DNA of 35,651 bases, taken from assembly GCA_020161065.1 (NCBI GenBank), contig JAIUPH010000024.1:1-35651 (forward strand), in the 5' to 3' direction. The translations under genes and the position numbers were made by a program. This DNA is from Pseudomonadota bacterium (lineage in GTDB: Bacteria > Pseudomonadota > Gammaproteobacteria > Burkholderiales > Burkholderiaceae_C). Of the stretch, positions 35,576-35,651 are shown piece by piece. The notes beneath the pieces are model-generated. The model made no database searches and was not told where the DNA came from. It saw only the letters and a program-made list of their open reading frames with translations. Numbering within the stretch: position 1 is the stretch's first letter; every line of letters starts with the position of its first letter.

Positions 35576-35651
35576 GGGCCTGCTGCCGCTTCAAGCAACT
35601 CGGGGGCGAAGCAAGAGACTGGGAATTGGCTCGATACGGACAAGCATTCAA

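Larger units (their letters stand above)
35127..35651. other. Non-coding, structure-rich right edge
   Basis: I find no credible gene in these 525 bp. The short frames are low-complexity and overlap one another. From about 35340 the composition changes and inverted repeats become dense. A mobile-element end or a repeated structured element is likely; the window ends before a boundary is seen. Confidence 0.5.

Noticed and set aside
35400-35651. Integron attC site
   Set aside because: The inverted repeats do not show RYYYAAC/GTTRRRY core sites at their ends.
35352-35651. Short minus-strand frame of 99 codons at the right edge
   Set aside because: Low-complexity translation crossing the nested hairpin; more likely a reading of a structured repeat than a gene.

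Overview
The base composition (very high GC outside a few islands), strong G/C third-position bias and gene content point to a chromosomal segment of a betaproteobacterium of the order Burkholderiales, most like the Rubrivivax/Leptothrix/Methylibium group. This is inferred from gene repertoire and codon use; no rRNA or other phylogenetic marker apart from alaS is in the window.

Left flank (1-7.4 kb). This is a disturbed accessory zone: a lower-GC HEPN-like gene, an IS91-type Y2 transposase whose first residues look replaced by a piece of another transposase, and a large winged-helix/NB-ARC regulator. These are followed by decayed genes: an alpha/beta hydrolase that has lost its nucleophile-elbow segment in frame, an acetyltransferase reading frame without a start, and a short transposase-like tail.

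Aromatic/tryptophan block (7.4-13.3 kb). A kynB-kynU-kynA operon (tryptophan to anthranilate) diverges from a 2-aminobenzoate-CoA ligase-like gene and an M20 amidohydrolase. The 83-bp AT-rich gap between them holds a palindrome that probably controls both sides. Together they would take tryptophan to anthraniloyl-CoA.

Middle (13.3-23.8 kb). A RibD-C/DHFR-like protein diverges from an MFS transporter and an acyl-CoA ligase. A permuted-looking CaiB/BaiF CoA-transferase follows on the other strand, then a vapBC toxin-antitoxin pair. A tightly overlapped minus-strand operon encodes a PotD-type binding protein, two permeases, an ATPase and a nucleoside hydrolase.

Signalling block (23.9-27.2 kb). 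Three genes in a row encode an exported FecR-like protein, a two-TM DUF3365/Tll0287-type c-heme sensor that ends at its HAMP domain, and a soluble Hanks-type Ser/Thr kinase with a duplicated C-terminal module. This is the best candidate for an undescribed system: a split haem sensor-kinase.

Right part (27.2-35.6 kb). A second vapBC pair lies directly upstream of alaS, with VapC stop and AlaS start sharing an ATGA. Divergently, gcdH, a class III CoA-transferase (gcdG-like) and a GabD/DavD-type semialdehyde dehydrogenase form a glutarate-activation operon. The window ends in a lower-GC hypothetical gene and about 0.5 kb of non-coding DNA carrying strong nested inverted repeats, probably the edge of another mobile element.
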